In this document: positions 17,186-27,595 of the stretch, piece after piece
How positions within the stretch are numbered: position 1 is the stretch's first letter
Layout: each line of letters opens with the position of its first letter
Source of the DNA: Atlantibacter subterraneus
GTDB lineage: Bacteria; Pseudomonadota; Gammaproteobacteria; Enterobacterales; Enterobacteriaceae
DNA length: 64,000 nucleotides
Assembly: GCF_007570865.1 (NCBI RefSeq)
Contig: NZ_VLPS01000010.1
Coordinates: 124,001 to 188,000 of the forward strand
Reading direction: 5' to 3'
Position numbers and translations under genes: made by a program
The notes under the pieces: model-generated
The model's database searches: none
The model's input: only the letters and a program-made list of their open reading frames with translations
What the model was told of the DNA's origin: nothing

Positions 17186-17836
17186 ATGACCGGAACACTT
17201 ATCGTCAATAACCTCGCGGGCGTGATGATGATCACCTCGCTGCTGGTGATTGGCGTCAAACGTCCTGCCGCCGCGTGTTGGTTCTATGCGCTGCAGTCGC
17301 TGATGCTGGTGGGTATTTTTATCACCCTCGCGGAAACCCTCAACGCCCATGAGCTGCTCTCCTGGTCGATTAGCGCCTTTATCACCAAAGTGGTGATGGT
17401 GCCGCTGATTATGGGCTACGCGTTTCGCAAACTCTCCGATCCCAGCGCCAATGCCGGGATTATCAGCCCTGCGCTACTGATGGTGGCCGCCGCCGTCATT
17501 GTGCTGCTGGCCTGGTTCGTCGTGGAACCGGTTAAGGTGCCGCTGGTGACGGAGCTGAAACCGGCGCTGGCGGTATCGCTGGGACACTTCCTGCTGGGGC
17601 TGATGTGCATCGTCACTCAGCGCAACATCCTTAAGCAGGTATTCGGCTACTGCCTGATGGAAAACGGCTCTCACCTGACGCTGGCGCTGCTGGCCAACCG
17701 TGCGCCGGAACTGGTGGAAATCGGGATCGCCACGGACGCTATTTTTGCCGTGATCGTGATGGCGGTGTTGGCGCGCAAAATCTATCACACGCTCAACACG
17801 CTCAATGTTGATCAACTGACGGCGCTGAAGGGGTAA
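17186..17836 (+). CDS. hyfE: hydrogenase-4 membrane subunit HyfE
   Basis: 216 residues from the ATG at 17186, exactly the E. coli length; an upstream in-frame start would overlap hyfD and lacks a ribosome site. It is an all-helical membrane protein with about six to seven segments and a NuoK-like character, including a conserved [13 protein letters not shown] stretch around residue 157. HyfE is specific to hydrogenase-4. It lies 11 bases after hyfD and 4 before hyfF. Confidence 0.94.
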   Translation: MTGTLIVNNLAGVMMITSLLVIGVKRPAAACWFYALQSLMLVGIFITLAETLNAHELLSWSISAFITKVVMVPLIMGYAFRKLSDPSANAGIISPALLMVAAAVIVLLAWFVVEPVKVPLVTELKPALAVSLGHFLLGLMCIVTQRNILKQVFGYCLMENGSHLTLALLANRAPELVEIGIATDAIFAVIVMAVLARKIYHTLNTLNVDQLTALKG

Positions 17837-17840
17837 GCAG

Positions 17841-19415
17841 ATGAATGACAGTACGATGTTTTTCTGGCTGCTGGGCATACCGCTGGTGGTCGCGCTACTG
17901 GCGTTCGCCTGCCGTTTGCTCGGCGATGGCGCGCGCGGCGTGGTGACGGCGCTCCATGCCGTTGCGATCACCGCGCTGCTGGGCGTCAGCCTGTGGGGCG
18001 TGGCGCTGGTGTATGAACACCAGGATTTGCTGGCGGCGCACCAGTGGCTGCATCTCGACAGCCTGAGCGGCCTGTTCCTTGGGCTGCTGGGCGTGGTCGG
18101 TTTCTTAACCGGCCTGTACTCCATCGGGTATATGAATCACGAGGTCAACAGCGGCGAACTGAGTGTGAAGAGTCTGTGCAACTACTACGGCTTCTTCCAC
18201 CTGTTTATCTTCACCATGCTGCTGGTGGTGACCAGTAATAACCTGATCCTGATGTGGGCGGCCATCGAAGCCACCACCCTCAGCTCGACGTTTCTGGTGG
18301 GGCTGTACGGCCAGCGTTCGTCGCTGGAGGCGGCCTGGAAATACATCATCATTTGTACCGTCGGGGTGGCGTTCGGCCTCTACGGTACGGTGTTGGTGTA
18401 CTCCAACGCGGCGGGCGTGCTGCCGAATCCGGGCGACGCCATTTTCTGGACCGAAGTGATGAAGCACCCGGATCTGCTGGACCCGACGCTGATGCATCTG
18501 GCGTTTGTGTTCGTGCTGATTGGCTTCGGTACCAAGATGGGTATTTTCCCGATGCACGCCTGGCTGCCGGACGCGCACAGTGAGGCTCCCAGCCCCACCA
18601 GTGCGCTGCTGTCGGCGGTACTGCTCAACTGCGCGCTGCTGATCATCGTGCGCTATTACATCCTGATCAGTGCAGCGATTGGCCCGCAGTTTCCCAACAC
18701 TCTGCTGATTGTCTTCGGCATGCTTTCGGTAGCGGTGGCGGCGTTCTTTATCCTGGTGCAGCGCGACGTAAAACGCCTGCTGGCCTATTCGAGCGTAGAG
18801 AATATGGGACTCATCGCGGTGGCGATCGGCATCGGCGGGCCGCTGGGCGTGCTGGCCGGGCTGCTGCATACCCTTAACCATAGCCTGGCGAAAGCGCTGC
18901 TGTTCTGCGGTTCCGGCAACCTGCTGTTGAAATACGGCACCCGCGATCTGGACGTGGTGCGCGGCATGATGCGCGTCGCGCCGTTCAGCGCGGTGCTGCT
19001 GGCAGGCGGTGCGCTGGCCCTCGGTGGGATGCCGCCGTTTAACGTGTTCCTCAGCGAGTTTATGACCGTGACCGCCGGGCTGGCGGGCGAACATCTGTGG
19101 CTCACTATCGTGCTGCTGCTGTTGCTGACGGTAGTGTTGGGTGGGCTGATCCGCATGGTCGCTAAAGTGTGCTTCGGCGAAGCGCCGCAGGCAGTAGCGA
19201 AAGGAGAGCTGGGTATTCTGACCACGCTACCGCTGCTGATCCTGCTGGTGCTGATGCTGGTGATGGGCACCCACATTCCAAAACCAGTGACTTACATGCT
19301 GGAGCGCGCCTCCACCATCGTCCTGAATCAGCCCGATTCACAACAGCGCTATTCGTGGCCGTGGGCCACCCACGACGCATCCATTACCGCCACCACTCAT
19401 CGTCAGGAGAAGTAA
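17841..19415 (+). CDS. hyfF: hydrogenase-4 antiporter-like subunit HyfF
   Basis: 524 residues (E. coli 526), a third ND2/4/5-family membrane subunit. The signature [20 protein letters not shown] lies near residue 235 and [13 protein letters not shown] near residue 310, both part of the conserved proton channel core of this family. Together with HyfB and HyfD it makes the membrane arm resemble that of complex I more closely than hydrogenase-3 does. The hyfG start follows within two bases of its stop. Confidence 0.95.
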   Translation: MNDSTMFFWLLGIPLVVALLAFACRLLGDGARGVVTALHAVAITALLGVSLWGVALVYEHQDLLAAHQWLHLDSLSGLFLGLLGVVGFLTGLYSIGYMNHEVNSGELSVKSLCNYYGFFHLFIFTMLLVVTSNNLILMWAAIEATTLSSTFLVGLYGQRSSLEAAWKYIIICTVGVAFGLYGTVLVYSNAAGVLPNPGDAIFWTEVMKHPDLLDPTLMHLAFVFVLIGFGTKMGIFPMHAWLPDAHSEAPSPTSALLSAVLLNCALLIIVRYYILISAAIGPQFPNTLLIVFGMLSVAVAAFFILVQRDVKRLLAYSSVENMGLIAVAIGIGGPLGVLAGLLHTLNHSLAKALLFCGSGNLLLKYGTRDLDVVRGMMRVAPFSAVLLAGGALALGGMPPFNVFLSEFMTVTAGLAGEHLWLTIVLLLLLTVVLGGLIRMVAKVCFGEAPQAVAKGELGILTTLPLLILLVLMLVMGTHIPKPVTYMLERASTIVLNQPDSQQRYSWPWATHDASITATTHRQEK

Positions 19416-19416
19416 C

Positions 19417-21153
19417 GTGAGCTACGAAAATTTCGTCAACAATATGCAAAACAGCGCCAGGCGCGGCGTGGGTTACCTGGCGCAAATCCGCCAGCAGTTC
19501 CCGGCGGCGGTGCTGGACGAAGAATGGCAAACGGCGGATCAGCTCACCATTACGGTTAAAACTGACGCGCTGCCGGAAGTCGTGGAGTTTATTTACTACC
19601 AGCTGAACGGCTGGCTGCCGGTGCTGTTCGGCAATGACGAGCGCCCGCTCAATGGCCAGTTTGCGGTGTATTACGTGCTGTCGCTGGAAGGCCAGGAAAA
19701 GTGCTGGATCACCGTCAAGGCGCTGGTAAACCCGATTACCCAGGAGTACCCGTCCGTGACGCCGCGCGTACCGGCGGCGGTCTGGGGCGAGCGCGAAGTG
19801 CGCGATATGTACGGCCTGAAACCGGTTGGCCTGCCGGACGAGCGCCGTCTGGTGCTGCCGGACGACTGGCCGGACGATCTCTACCCGCTGCGCAAAGACA
19901 CCATGGATTATCGCCAGCGCCCGGCACCGACTACGGAAACCGAAACCTATCCGTTCGTTAACGAAGCCACCGGGGAAACCCGCGTGGTGCCGATTGGCCC
20001 GCTGCATATCACCTCCGACGAACCGGGCCACTTCCGGCTGTTCGTCGACGGCGAGCAGATTGTCGATGCTGATTACCGGCTGTTCTATGTCCATCGCGGC
20101 ATGGAAAAGCTGGCGGAAACCCGCATGGGCTATAACGAAGTCACGTTTCTGTCTGACCGGGTCTGCGGTATCTGCGGCTTTACCCACAGCGTGGCCTACG
20201 CCACCTCGGTGGAAAACGCACTGGGGATTTTCGTGCCGCAACGTGCCCACACTATCCGCAGTATTTTGCTGGAAGTGGAGCGGCTGCACAGCCACCTGCT
20301 GAACATTGGCCTGAGCAGCCACTTCGTCGGCTTCGATACCGGCTTTATGCAGTTTTTCCGCATCAGGGAGAAATCCATGACCATGGCGGAATTGCTCACC
20401 GGGGCGCGTAAAACCTACGGCATGAACCTGATTGGCGGCGTGCGCCGTGATATCAATAAAACCCAGCGCCTGAATACCCTGAAGCTGGTGCGCGAAATGC
20501 GCGTCGAATTTCAGAATCTGGTGGATATGCTGCTCAGTACGCCAAATATCGAACAGCGTACCGTGGGCGTTGGCGTACTGGACCGCAAAGTCGCCCGCGA
20601 CCACAGTCCGGTCGGGCCGATGATCCGCGCCAGCGGTTTTGCCCGCGACGTGCGTTTTGACCACCCGTTCGCCGATTACGGCAACCTGCCGAAAACGCTG
20701 TTCACCATGGACGGCGGCGACGTGTTCTCCCGCGTGATGGTGCGCGTGAAAGAGGTGTTCGACTCGATGGCGATGATTGAGTACGCGCTGGATAACCTGC
20801 CGGAAGGGGACATCCTCACCGAAGGCTTTACCTATAAACCGCATAAGTTCGCGCTGGGCTATACCGAAGCGCCGCGCGGCGAAGATATTCACTGGAGCAT
20901 GCTGGGTGATAACCAGAAGCTCTACCGCTGGCGCTGCCGCGCGGCCACCTACGCCAACTGGCCGGTGCTGCGCTACATGCTGCAGGGCAATACCGTCTCT
21001 GACGCGCCGCTGATTATCGGCAGCCTTGATCCCTGCTACTCCTGTACCGATCGCGTCACGCTGGTGGATGTGCGTAAACGCAGCGTCAAAACCGTGCCGT
21101 ATCAGGAGATTGAACGCTACGGGATTGAGCGCACCCAGTCGCCGCTCAAGTGA
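19417..21153 (+). CDS. hyfG: hydrogenase-4 large (NiFe) subunit precursor HyfG
   Basis: 578 residues from a GTG start with AGGAG nine bases ahead. The N-terminal 150 residues are a NuoC-like domain, the rest a NuoD/HycE-like catalytic domain. The [NiFe] centre is bound by C250/C253 (RVCGICGF) and C540/C543 (DPCYSCTDR). After R546 there is a 32-residue C-terminal extension ending in SPLK. It is the same length as the HycE tail removed by HycI, so it is almost certainly clipped by the protease encoded at 22900. It catalyses proton reduction to hydrogen in FHL-2. Confidence 0.97.
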   Translation: MSYENFVNNMQNSARRGVGYLAQIRQQFPAAVLDEEWQTADQLTITVKTDALPEVVEFIYYQLNGWLPVLFGNDERPLNGQFAVYYVLSLEGQEKCWITVKALVNPITQEYPSVTPRVPAAVWGEREVRDMYGLKPVGLPDERRLVLPDDWPDDLYPLRKDTMDYRQRPAPTTETETYPFVNEATGETRVVPIGPLHITSDEPGHFRLFVDGEQIVDADYRLFYVHRGMEKLAETRMGYNEVTFLSDRVCGICGFTHSVAYATSVENALGIFVPQRAHTIRSILLEVERLHSHLLNIGLSSHFVGFDTGFMQFFRIREKSMTMAELLTGARKTYGMNLIGGVRRDINKTQRLNTLKLVREMRVEFQNLVDMLLSTPNIEQRTVGVGVLDRKVARDHSPVGPMIRASGFARDVRFDHPFADYGNLPKTLFTMDGGDVFSRVMVRVKEVFDSMAMIEYALDNLPEGDILTEGFTYKPHKFALGYTEAPRGEDIHWSMLGDNQKLYRWRCRAATYANWPVLRYMLQGNTVSDAPLIIGSLDPCYSCTDRVTLVDVRKRSVKTVPYQEIERYGIERTQSPLK

Positions 21154-21163
21154 GGACTAAACG

Positions 21164-21715
21164 ATGCTGAAACTGTTTAAAACCATCCTCAAAACGGGCG
21201 AAGCCACGGTGAAGTACCCGTTTAAACCGCTGGAAGTCTGCCCGGGCTTTCGCGGTAAACCGGTGTACGACGCCGAACAGTGCATCGCCTGTGGAGCCTG
21301 TACGGTAGCCTGCCCGGCCAATGCGTTAACCATGGAAACCAACACCACCACCGGTGAGCGAGTGTGGCAGATTTTCTATGGCCGCTGCATTTTTTGCGCC
21401 CGCTGCGAGGAAGTGTGCCCGACCCGCGCCATTGTGCTGTCGGAAGAGTTCGAACTGGCGGTGACCAATAAAGCCGATCTCTACACCACGGCGACTTTCG
21501 CGCTGCACAGCTGCCCGCAGTGCCATCAGCCGTTTACCACCAAAAAAGCGCTGGCGTTAACCCTGGATTTGTTGGCCCAGTCCAGCAGCGATCCGGACAC
21601 GGTAGAGGCGCTGCGCGGCGTGTATGAATGCTGCCCGGGCTGCCGTCAAAAATACAACCTGAGCACCAACGGTGCACTGCGCCTGCGCCAGATTGCTGTG
21701 GGAGAAAAATCATGA
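21164..21715 (+). CDS. hyfH: hydrogenase-4 ferredoxin-like subunit HyfH
   Basis: 183 residues (E. coli 181), the NuoI/HycF-type electron carrier. Two classical [4Fe-4S] motifs are visible: [12 protein letters not shown] near residue 41 and [12 protein letters not shown] near residue 75. The C-terminal part has further CxxC pairs (CPQCH and CPGCR) that are typical of HycF/HyfH. It hands electrons between HyfA and the small subunit HyfI. The stop overlaps the start of hyfI (ATGA). Confidence 0.95.
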   Translation: MLKLFKTILKTGEATVKYPFKPLEVCPGFRGKPVYDAEQCIACGACTVACPANALTMETNTTTGERVWQIFYGRCIFCARCEEVCPTRAIVLSEEFELAVTNKADLYTTATFALHSCPQCHQPFTTKKALALTLDLLAQSSSDPDTVEALRGVYECCPGCRQKYNLSTNGALRLRQIAVGEKS

Positions 21716-22494
21716 GCCTGCCGGACATTAAGGTGAATCATCACGTCAGCCAGCCGATCCAGCTGGATGAGCAGGCGGCAAAGCTGAAAAGTACCCTGCT
21801 AAAGGATATTCAGCGTTCCGCCTATGTTTATCGCGTGGACTGCGGCGGCTGCAACGGCTGTGAAATCGAGATTTTCTCGGCGATTACCCCGCTGTTTGAT
21901 GCCGAGCGCTTCGGCATCAAAGTCGTCGCCTCACCGCGCCATGCCGATATTTTGCTGTTTACCGGGGCGGTGACCCGTGCGATGCGCGTCCCGGCGCTGC
22001 GCGCTTATGAATCCGCGCCGGACCCGAAAATCTGCATCTCCTATGGAGCCTGCGGCTGCGGCGGCGGAATTTTCCACGATCTGTACTGCGTGTGGAGCGG
22101 CAGCGAATCCATTGTGCCAATCGACGTGTGGATCCCTGGCTGCCCGCCGACGCCCGCCGCCACGCTGTACGGCTTTGCGGTGGCGCTGGGGCTGCTCGAT
22201 CAAAAACTGAAGGGCGAACAGCATATCGAGGCCATTGGGGAAAAAGCGGCGCTGATCTTGCCGGAAGTACCGCTGGCGACCCGGGTGATGATCGAGCGTG
22301 AAGCCCGACGCATGGGCGGCTACTGGCAGGGGCGGTTGATCAGCGACGAGTTTTTAAAACGCCTGCACGGCGCGTCGGTGGGGGAAGTTGCGCCGCGTTT
22401 ATCGCAGTGGATGAGCGAAGAAAACGATCCGCGACTGCGGGAAATCGTCCAGCGTCTGGCCGGGCTGTTACAGCAGGGAGGCCAGCATGGCTAA
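21712..22494 (+). CDS. hyfI: hydrogenase-4 small subunit HyfI
   Basis: 260 residues from the ATG at 21712 that overlaps the hyfH stop; E. coli HyfI has 252. It is NuoB/HycG-like, with the [4Fe-4S] N2-type ligands in CGGCNGCE (C44, C47), GACGCGGG and GCPPTP. It passes electrons to the NiFe site of HyfG. It overlaps hyfJ by eight bases. Confidence 0.95.
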   Translation: MSLPDIKVNHHVSQPIQLDEQAAKLKSTLLKDIQRSAYVYRVDCGGCNGCEIEIFSAITPLFDAERFGIKVVASPRHADILLFTGAVTRAMRVPALRAYESAPDPKICISYGACGCGGGIFHDLYCVWSGSESIVPIDVWIPGCPPTPAATLYGFAVALGLLDQKLKGEQHIEAIGEKAALILPEVPLATRVMIEREARRMGGYWQGRLISDEFLKRLHGASVGEVAPRLSQWMSEENDPRLREIVQRLAGLLQQGGQHG

Positions 22495-22903
22495 TACCCG
22501 TCCGCCAGAAGTGGTGTTCTGGTCGCTGCGCCAGAAATTCGTCGACAGCGATGACGACGTGCCGGAAGAGGCGCAGCAGGTCATGTACTACTCGCTGGCG
22601 ATAGGCCATCACGTTGGGATGATCGACTGCCTGAAAACCGAACTGGTATGCCCGCTGGCGCAGTATCAGCAGTGGCTTGAACTGCTGCCGGAAGGGGAGG
22701 CCAGGCGTAAGTTGCACGGGTTGCTGACCTTTGGCGAGATCACCATCGATTCCACCCATACGTCACTACTGGCAAACGCGCTTGCGCCGCTGCGCGACAC
22801 GGCGGCCGAGCCGTTTAATCACTGGAGCGCCACGCTGGTCCGCCTGATGGGGGATATTGTGCGAGAACCTGCCATCTATCTGATTGTGAAGAGGAAACCA
22901 TGA
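22487..22903 (+). CDS. hyfJ: hydrogenase-4 assembly protein HyfJ
   Basis: 138 residues (E. coli 137), member of the HycH/HyfJ family of processing or assembly proteins for the formate hydrogenlyase large subunit. No catalytic motif is known. The family is recognised by its [15 protein letters not shown] start and by position directly after hyfI. Its stop overlaps the start of the protease gene (ATGA). Confidence 0.93.
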   Translation: MANTRPPEVVFWSLRQKFVDSDDDVPEEAQQVMYYSLAIGHHVGMIDCLKTELVCPLAQYQQWLELLPEGEARRKLHGLLTFGEITIDSTHTSLLANALAPLRDTAAEPFNHWSATLVRLMGDIVREPAIYLIVKRKP

Positions 22904-23397
22904 AACCTTCAGACATCAACGGCGTGGTATTAACCGTCGGCAACAGCATGATGGGCGACGACGGCGCGGGCCCGCTACTTGGAGAGAAATTACTGCGCGA
23001 CCCGATCCCCGGCTGGACCGTGGTTAACGGCGGCTCTGCGCCGGAAAACGTCGTGCATCAGGTCCGCGCACTGGCCCCGTTGCGAGTAGTGGTAGTCGAT
23101 GCCACCGATATGGGATTAAACCCCGGTGAAATTCGGGTGGTGGATCCGCATGATATTGCCGAGATGTTTATCGTCAGCACCCACACCATGCCGCTGACGT
23201 TTCTGATCGACAGCCTGAAGGACGATGTGCCAGACGTGACGTTTATCGGCATTCAGCCGGATATCGTGGCGTTTTATTTTCCCATCACCCCATCGGTGAA
23301 TGACGCGGTGGAGCGGTTGTACCACTATCTGGAAAACTGGCAGGGGCCGGAAGGGATTGAGGCGCTGGTGGTGGAAAGGGAATCTGAAGGAATATAA
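22900..23397 (+). CDS. hycI: hydrogenase maturation protease, HycI type
   Basis: 165 residues (E. coli HycI 156). The HycI/HoxM fold is shown by the GNSMMGDDGAGP loop near residue 14 (Asp nickel ligand), VVVDATDMG near residue 64 and STHTMPLTF near residue 90 (His ligand). These endopeptidases remove the C-terminal tail of the large subunit after nickel insertion. In E. coli hycI belongs to the hyc operon. Here it is embedded in hyf and overlaps hyfJ, so it probably serves HyfG. A bidirectional terminator follows. Confidence 0.93.
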   Translation: MKPSDINGVVLTVGNSMMGDDGAGPLLGEKLLRDPIPGWTVVNGGSAPENVVHQVRALAPLRVVVVDATDMGLNPGEIRVVDPHDIAEMFIVSTHTMPLTFLIDSLKDDVPDVTFIGIQPDIVAFYFPITPSVNDAVERLYHYLENWQGPEGIEALVVERESEGI

Positions 23398-23418
23398 GTT
23401 TGTTTTTGATGGATCGTT

Positions 23419-23449
23419 TGCCGGGGATATTCCCCGGCATTATTGTTTT
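23419..23449. terminator. bidirectional terminator between hycI and hyfR
   Basis: TGCCGGGG / CCCCGGCA stem with an ATATT loop, flanked by TTATTGTTTT on the right and a TGTTTTTGAT stretch on the left. It separates the convergent hyf operon and hyfR. Confidence 0.7.
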
Positions 23450-23462
23450 AAAAATCTCTTAC

Positions 23463-25466
23463 TCAAATCTCCCGCGCCGATATTCCCAGTCTTTGCATCC
23501 TTGATAATAGCGTGCTGCGCTTTAACCCCAATCTTGCCGCCGCGCCGCGTGGACCGGCGACTATACCGTTAGTTTCCCGCAGTACCTGAATAATTCGCTC
23601 GCGCTCGGCGTCGTCGTGTTCCGGCACCGGCGGGGTGATCATGGCCGGTGCCGAACGCGGCGCGCGTACCGGGGCAGGCGGTTCAGCAGGTAAATAGTGG
23701 CGCAGCTTTTCCAGCGGTAAATGCAGCGTATTGCCCTGGCTTAAAATCACCGCACGCTCAATCACGTTTTCCAGCTCGCGCACGTTGCCCGGCCACGGCA
23801 GCTGGCTGAGCAATCGCATCCCTTCGGCAGAAATGCTGTCGATATTGCGGTTCATGCGGCGGGCGATTTTTTGGGTGAAATGCTTCGCCAGTAATGGGAT
23901 ATCTTCCGGGCGCTCACGCAGCGGTGGGATCAGGATCGGAAACACGTTCAGGCGATAGTAGAGATCGCTGCGGAATTCCCGATCCAGCGATTTCTGGTGC
24001 AGATCCTGATTAGTCGCGGCAATCAGCCGCACGTTCACCGGGATCACCCGGCTGCTACCAAGACGTTCGATTTCCCGTTCCTGCAACACGCGCAGCAACT
24101 TTGGCTGAAGTTCGAGCGGCATATCGCCTACCTCATCCAGGAACAGCGAACCGCCCTCCGCGCGCTCAAAGCGGCCAATATGGGTTGAAGTCGCGCCGGT
24201 AAACGCGCCTTTTTCATGACCAAACAGATCGCTTTCAATCAGCGTGGCGGGGACGGCGGCGCAGTTCATTTTCACCATCCGGTGGCCTTTGCGCTGGCTT
24301 AAATTGTGGATCGCCCGCGCCACCAGCTCTTTACCGGTGCCGGTTTCCCCGAGGATCAGGACGGTGCAGTCGCTTTGTGCCACCATCTCGATTTGGGTAA
24401 TTACCTCTTTCATGGCCTGGCTTTGGTAAATGATCTCGCTGAAATGTTCTTCGCTGCCGATCTGCTCGTTAAGCCAGATGTTCTCGATCTCAAGGGTTTC
24501 TTTCAGTCGATTGATAACGCTGTAGGCGCTGGCGTTATCCACGGCAATGCTGATGCGCGCTGCGATTTGCTGGAGTAAATGGAGATGGCTACCCTGAAAC
24601 ATCCCGCCGCTGCGATGGGCCAGAATCAATACGCCCTGGGGTTCATGACCAAATTGCAGCGGCAGCAGGCAGATGTTATTCAGCCCGTTGCGAGAAGCGC
24701 GAGTCAGCAGGCCGTCTTCGCGAACCTTTTCATCTTCGTTATTCAACTGCATCACGCAAAGCTGTGGCTGCGCGCCGCTCTGCGCCAGCAGCGTATCCTG
24801 CATGGCGATGTATTCGCGTTCGCAGACCAGCGGCGAGCCGGGGACATACCATGTGGAGTAAAGATCGAAACGCGCATGACGTGAATCGGCATCGAGTAAC
24901 GCCATCCCGATATAATCGATGCCGAAAAAACGATGAATCTCTTTTGAAACTTCTGACACCAGCGCGTGCATATCAAGATGTGAAATGACTGAATTGGTGG
25001 TATCTACCAGTATGCGGAAATGATCGCGTTCATCGCGCAATTGTCGGCACTCATTCTGCAATGCCTCCTGGGTCAGCAAATGCTGTAGCACAGCGGCGAC
25101 CGGCGCGCACAGCTGGCTGAGCCAGAGTTTCGCGTTAGCGCAGAACGGATGTTGTGCGGGCGGGATAAACAGTAAACGCCCCAGCGCATTGCCATTGACG
25201 GTCAGTGGCTGAACAAACGCGTCTTTAGGCTCCTCCTGAGCAGCGGAAAACAAATTGTCTTGCTTTGCGACGTTGCCTTGCGCATTACAATGCCAGCGGA
25301 CATGCGGCAGGCGCAGTTCCAGCGCGGCAGGAACATACGCCAGTGCCGGATGGCGGATCAGCGTCTGTAGCAGACCGGGAATATCGCTTTGTAAAAAAAG
25401 CGATTGCGATATTCGCAGAATATTTTCCTGCACAGAAGAAGACGTCATCACGTTATCGGAAGCCAT
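23463..25466 (-). CDS. hyfR: sigma-54-dependent activator HyfR
   Basis: 667 residues from the ATG at 25466 (a GTG at 25481 is also possible). FhlA-type layout: N-terminal GAF-like sensor regions (formate sensing in FhlA), an AAA+ domain with [14 protein letters not shown] and [10 protein letters not shown] motifs (about 350-590), and a C-terminal Fis-type helix-turn-helix ([26 protein letters not shown]). The C-terminal third is nearly identical to E. coli HyfR, whereas the N-terminal half diverges, as is usual. In E. coli hyfR follows hyfJ on the same strand. Here it is inverted and divergent from focB. It should activate the sigma-54 promoters before hyfA, focB and hydN. Confidence 0.9.
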   Translation of the reverse strand: MASDNVMTSSSVQENILRISQSLFLQSDIPGLLQTLIRHPALAYVPAALELRLPHVRWHCNAQGNVAKQDNLFSAAQEEPKDAFVQPLTVNGNALGRLLFIPPAQHPFCANAKLWLSQLCAPVAAVLQHLLTQEALQNECRQLRDERDHFRILVDTTNSVISHLDMHALVSEVSKEIHRFFGIDYIGMALLDADSRHARFDLYSTWYVPGSPLVCEREYIAMQDTLLAQSGAQPQLCVMQLNNEDEKVREDGLLTRASRNGLNNICLLPLQFGHEPQGVLILAHRSGGMFQGSHLHLLQQIAARISIAVDNASAYSVINRLKETLEIENIWLNEQIGSEEHFSEIIYQSQAMKEVITQIEMVAQSDCTVLILGETGTGKELVARAIHNLSQRKGHRMVKMNCAAVPATLIESDLFGHEKGAFTGATSTHIGRFERAEGGSLFLDEVGDMPLELQPKLLRVLQEREIERLGSSRVIPVNVRLIAATNQDLHQKSLDREFRSDLYYRLNVFPILIPPLRERPEDIPLLAKHFTQKIARRMNRNIDSISAEGMRLLSQLPWPGNVRELENVIERAVILSQGNTLHLPLEKLRHYLPAEPPAPVRAPRSAPAMITPPVPEHDDAERERIIQVLRETNGIVAGPRGAAARLGLKRSTLLSRMQRLGISAREI

Positions 25467-25666
25467 AGTCACATTAATCACCCTGGTGTCAGGTGAAAAT
25501 AACTCACAAGAAATTTCACCGTTAAAAAAATTATACCTTCATGGATAATTGTTTTGAATGTGTCATGTCAGGTTATTGGTCGCTTATTTTGATAACTATT
25601 CTCATTTGCCCTGTTTTTACATTTATTTGTTAGCGAGTTCAAATCTCCAGATGATTAAAAATTGAG

Positions 25667-25683
25667 TGGTACAGATTATGCAT
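25667..25683 (+). promoter_or_regulatory. sigma-54-like promoter of focB
   Basis: TGGTAC-N5-ATGCA resembles the -24/-12 element (TGGCAC-N5-TTGCA) with two mismatches, about 55 bases before focB. Weaker than the hyf and hydN promoters. Confidence 0.45.
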
Positions 25684-25735
25684 AAGGAAAGTCTGATGCT
25701 GTCTCTATTTTTAATCCAATTTGATGGTGATCAAC

Positions 25736-26590
25736 ATGAGCGACAATAATTTTTTTGATTTGCGACTGCCAGCAGAAATGGCAAAAGTGGCTGAACAGGC
25801 GGGATGTTATAAAGCTACAAAAAAGAAATCGTTATCCTTTTTTCTGGCTATTACCGCAGGTGTGTTCATTGGCCTGGCCTTTGTGTTTTATATAACCGTG
25901 ATTACTAGTAGTCCGTCAAACGGGTTAACAAAATTGGCGGGCGGATTATGTTTTGCGATGGGGTTGATTCTGGTGGTTATTTGCGGTGCCGATCTTTTTA
26001 CCTCAACGGTATTGACCGTCGTTGCCAAAGCCAGTGGTTTAATTACCTGGCGGCAACTTATTGTAAACTGGATAATTGTTTATCTGGGCAATATGGCCGG
26101 TGCGCTGTTTCTGGTGGCCTTGATCTGGGGGGCGGGTCAGTACACGGCATCAGGCGGGCTGTGGGGTTTGAGCGTACTCAGCACGGCTGACCATAAACTC
26201 CATCATACGTTTATCGAAGCGGTTTGTCTGGGGACATTGTGTAATTTGATGGTCTGCCTGGCGGTATGGATGAGTTATTCCGGCCATTCGCTAACGGACA
26301 AAGTTATCGCCATGTTATTTCCGGTCGCGATGTTCGTTGCCAGCGGATTTGAGCACAGCATTGCGAATTTGTTCTTAATCCCGATGGGTATCGTTATCCG
26401 CTATTTCGCGCCAGATTCATTCTGGCATTCAATAGGCATGAGTGCCGAACAGTTTCCGTCATTAACTGTCCATGATTTCATTATTAATAATTTAATCCCT
26501 GTGACGATTGGCAATATTATTGGCGGCGGCGTGCTGGTGGGGATCACCTACTGGATAATCTATCTCAATCCGGCTAATCAGAAGCACTAA
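25736..26590 (+). CDS. focB: formate/nitrite channel FocB
   Basis: 284 residues from the ATG at 25736 (GGTGA just upstream); E. coli FocB has 282. FNT-family pentameric channel of the inner membrane that moves formate. It has six hydrophobic segments plus the family elements GGLCFAMGL, the HHTFIEAVCLGTLCNLMVCLA region (broken into HHTFIEAV and LGTLCNLMVC) with the central pore histidine, and FVASGFEHSIANL. It supplies formate to the fdhF/hyf enzymes around it. Distinguishing FocA from FocB is based mainly on the hyf context. Confidence 0.88.
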   Translation: MSDNNFFDLRLPAEMAKVAEQAGCYKATKKKSLSFFLAITAGVFIGLAFVFYITVITSSPSNGLTKLAGGLCFAMGLILVVICGADLFTSTVLTVVAKASGLITWRQLIVNWIIVYLGNMAGALFLVALIWGAGQYTASGGLWGLSVLSTADHKLHHTFIEAVCLGTLCNLMVCLAVWMSYSGHSLTDKVIAMLFPVAMFVASGFEHSIANLFLIPMGIVIRYFAPDSFWHSIGMSAEQFPSLTVHDFIINNLIPVTIGNIIGGGVLVGITYWIIYLNPANQKH

Positions 26591-26833
26591 TTAATGTCAT
26601 CCGCAGCATGCAGACAAAAATGTCAGATTTAATATCAGCAATTTTGTCGTAATAAATATAGTTGATTATTTTTCCACGAGGGAATTACTCAGTTTTTGTG
26701 ATCGACAGCAAAAATTTAGACATTTGTGAAACCCTGTCTTCAATCCATGGCTGCTGCATGAAACGGTTATCGGAATCTGGCCTTCCGACGGTTAGCCGCA
26801 CGCGGTTGTCAGGGGTTTTTATCGGGCAATATG

Positions 26834-26851
26834 TTCGGCATTTCTGCCGAA
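26834..26851. promoter_or_regulatory. inverted repeat TCGGCA/TGCCGA, candidate enhancer
   Basis: TTCGGC-N6-GCCGAA lies about 90 bases ahead of the hydN sigma-54 promoter. It uses the same hexamers as the repeat before the hyf promoter. The 425 bases between focB and hydN contain no gene, and this is the clearest structured element besides the promoter. Confidence 0.4.
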
Positions 26852-26931
26852 AGGCCATTTTGAGAATACATTGAGAATGAATGGCTTAATCAACTGATTA
26901 ATTTATAAGGTTATTTTCCATGGTGTGGCTC

Positions 26932-26947
26932 TGGCACGCGGATTGCT
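26932..26947 (+). promoter_or_regulatory. sigma-54 promoter of hydN-fdhF
   Basis: TGGCACG-CGGA-TTGCT is an essentially perfect -24/-12 element, about 70 bases before hydN. In E. coli both fdhF and hydN-hypF are sigma-54/FhlA dependent. Confidence 0.85.
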
Positions 26948-27015
26948 ATGAAAGTTTGCAATGTGAGTGACCGGCTGTGTCCGGTTAACAATAACGAAGA
27001 CTCAGGAGTGAGCTG

Positions 27016-27567
27016 ATGAACCGGTTCATCTTTGCGGATTCCAATAAATGTATTGGCTGCCGGACGTGTGAAATTGCTTGTGTAATGGCGCACGGAGACG
27101 GCGATATCGCGCAGATAACGCAGTATCCGTTTTCACCACGTATTCATGTGGTGAAAGGCTTTAATGTCAGTACGGCGGTGATCTGCCGCCAGTGTGAGGA
27201 CGCGCCCTGTGCGACGGTATGCCCCAATGCCGCGATCACGCGCAGGAACGACTTCATTTATGTCGATCAACAAAAATGTATTGGCTGTAAAACCTGCGTG
27301 GTGGCATGCCCTTACGGCACCATGGATGTGGTGACGAAGGTGATGGTTAACGATGACCGCGCATTAAGCAGCGGCCTGAATACCCGCGCCCAGGCCAATA
27401 AATGCGATTTGTGTCATACCCGCGATATCGGTCCCGCCTGCGTTGAGGTGTGTCCGACCAACGCGCTGGTGGTGATGGACAGAAATGTCGTCGATCAGAT
27501 GGTGCAGGAAAAACGCCGCCGTGCGGCGCTCGATACGTCAGTCTCAGGATCCTTCTTAAACTTTTGA
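27016..27567 (+). CDS. hydN: electron transport protein HydN
   Basis: 183 residues (E. coli 175), a four-cluster ferredoxin closely related to HyfA and HycB. Motifs: CIGCRTCEIAC near residue 12, CRQCEDAPCATVC near 56, CIGCKTCVVAC near 88, and CDLCHTRDIGPAC near 128. It supports formate dehydrogenase H activity and sits 28 bases ahead of fdhF, so the two are probably co-transcribed from the sigma-54 promoter at 26932. In E. coli, hydN lies next to hypF and norVW; here it pairs with fdhF. Confidence 0.93.
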   Translation: MNRFIFADSNKCIGCRTCEIACVMAHGDGDIAQITQYPFSPRIHVVKGFNVSTAVICRQCEDAPCATVCPNAAITRRNDFIYVDQQKCIGCKTCVVACPYGTMDVVTKVMVNDDRALSSGLNTRAQANKCDLCHTRDIGPACVEVCPTNALVVMDRNVVDQMVQEKRRRAALDTSVSGSFLNF

Positions 27568-27595
27568 CTCCCTGGTCAGGGGAAAAGGTTACGCA

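Noticed and set aside
16005-17198. 397-codon antisense frame over hyfD, and similar long frames over other hyf genes
   Set aside because: These are rich in His, Gln and Arg, as expected from the reverse complement of membrane-protein genes, and lack start signals and family resemblance.
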